From a virus, in the IMG/VR virus record IMGVR_UViG_3300042905_001281, positions 1 through 20,917 of that record: 20,917 bases of DNA; one strand, given 5' to 3'. The notes below the pieces were generated by a model. The model was not told where the DNA came from, made no database searches, and saw only the letters and a list, made by a program, of their open reading frames with translations. Both the position numbers and the translations under genes were made by a program. Shown piece after piece: positions 20,117-20,917 of this stretch. Every line of letters starts with the position of its first letter. Position 1 is the first letter of the stretch.

Positions 20117-20917
20117 TGCCCTATTACATAAGCGATAAGAATCCTGATTGCTCTGGTTGGGCTGTGGAGAAAGAAGATGGCGAAGTCATTGGCTGTCACA
20201 CAACCAAGCAGGGTGCTATTGATCAAATGGTCGCTGTCTCAATCGCTGAGGACATGGAGCCGGGTGGCGAAAGAGCCAGACCCACCGAACTAGAAGTTGG
20301 AGACTATGTCTCTTGGAATTCTTCAGGTGGTCGAGCCAGAGGTGAGATCGTGCAGATCGAGCGAGATGGCACAATCAATGTGCCCGATTCCTCATTTTCA
20401 ATCACAGGCACTCCTGATGACCCTGCTGCTTTGATTCAGGTCTATGAAAGAGTCGAGGGTGGCTGGGATGATACTGATGTTTATGTTGGACACAAATTCT
20501 CTACTCTGACAAAGATTAACCCACTACCAGAACCAATGGATGAGCCTGATGACATGGATGATGATGAGGTCAGACAGGTAAATCTGACTGCACCTGCCTA
20601 CATGAGGGCTTCTGCCCGCAGGGGGCTTGAGTGGTATTCAGAGGGCCTTGGTGGCGATGGTCTAGTAGATCGCACAATCAGAGAAGCTCGACAAATGGCT
20701 GAAGGCAATGTCTCAGCAGATAAGTGGGTTCGCATAGCTGCTTGGATTGCAAGACACTTGGGAGATCTCGATGCACCTGCTGCCAATCCAAACTCAGAAG
20801 ATTTCCCATCACCCGGAATTGTTGCAATGGCTCTGTGGGGTGGAGGAACTACAAAGCGTTCTGCAAGAAGAGCAATGGCCTATGCCGAAGGTGTAGTGAC
20901 TAGACTAGAAGCCGAAC
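20116..20917 (+). CDS. Head maturation protease leader with TUDOR-like domain, 3'-truncated
   Basis: The first 267 codons of a longer gene run off the right edge. Residues 1-50 are an N-terminal domain (SGWAVEKEDGEVIGCHTTKQGAIDQMVAVSIAE). Residues about 58-135 (VGDYVSWNSSGGRARGEIV ... DDPAALIQVY ... VGHKFSTLTKI) are the hypervirulence-associated TUDOR-type domain (HVA1), and about 136-152 an acidic linker. Residues about 155-266 are helical (APAYMRASARRGLEWYSEG ... WIARHLGDLDAP ... ALWGGG). In related actinophages I know, this order leads into an HK97-type prohead protease, which trims capsid and scaffold during maturation. Position after portal fits. The protease itself is beyond the window, so the call is inferred. 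Confidence 0.6.

Overview
The window is a segment of a tailed double-stranded DNA phage (siphovirus-like, HK97-type packaging and head genes) that infects an actinobacterium. The host call rests on four things. There is a WhiB-family iron-sulphur regulator, a family confined to Actinobacteria and their phages. There is an r1t-like holin. There is a perfect CGAAC-N4-GTTCG LexA box of the Gram-positive type. Many proteins, such as the MRE11-like phosphoesterase, the TUDOR-domain protease leader and the small glycine/alanine helical proteins, look like those of actinophages. Base composition looks moderate rather than GC-rich, which would suit freshwater Actinobacteria; that host group is an inference. 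No integrase, repressor, tRNA, CRISPR array or insertion sequence was seen, and no DNA polymerase, primase or helicase.

Layout. (1) 1-2563: the end of the tail/fibre module: a 5'-truncated tail protein, a 554-residue glycine-rich protein made of two tandem modules, and a small conserved tail-associated protein. (2) 2578-3634: the lysis cassette: a coiled-coil membrane protein, an M23 endopeptidase and two small membrane proteins, the last an r1t-like holin. A bidirectional terminator closes it. (3) 3774-4025: whiB, the only minus-strand gene. (4) 4075-9205: recombination and replication: YqaJ-type exonuclease, annealing-protein candidate, coiled-coil protein, degenerate HNH protein, Mom-like DNA modifier, replication initiator with three 21-bp-spaced iterons inside its gene, zinc protein, SSB-like protein and RusA resolvase. 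(5) 9298-11883: tightly packed small genes, several under 60 codons, including a glutaredoxin-like protein and a HExxH metallopeptidase. (6) 11867-13804: HTH protein, MRE11-like phosphoesterase, FmdB-like zinc ribbon and HNH endonuclease. (7) 13805-14015: non-coding region with a LexA-type box, a DnaA box and a hairpin. (8) 14016-20917: ParB-methyltransferase fusion, terminase small and large subunits, a small membrane protein, portal, three fibre-like structural genes including a collagen-like protein, and the start of a head maturation protease leader.

How it works together. Capsid and most tail genes are absent, because the window starts after them and stops before them. The order lysis, replication, terminase, portal therefore suggests a circular or circularly permuted genome opened inside its structural block. 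Nearly all plus-strand genes overlap or abut, so a few long transcripts probably cover the window. The replication initiator probably binds its internal iterons and recruits the host helicase. The YqaJ and annealing pair, SSB-like protein and RusA would handle recombination and branched DNA. The Mom-like protein and the methyltransferase probably shield phage DNA from restriction. The strongest leads for new biology are the iteron origin, the paired LexA/DnaA sites, the fibre genes between portal and protease, and the cluster of small unknown genes.
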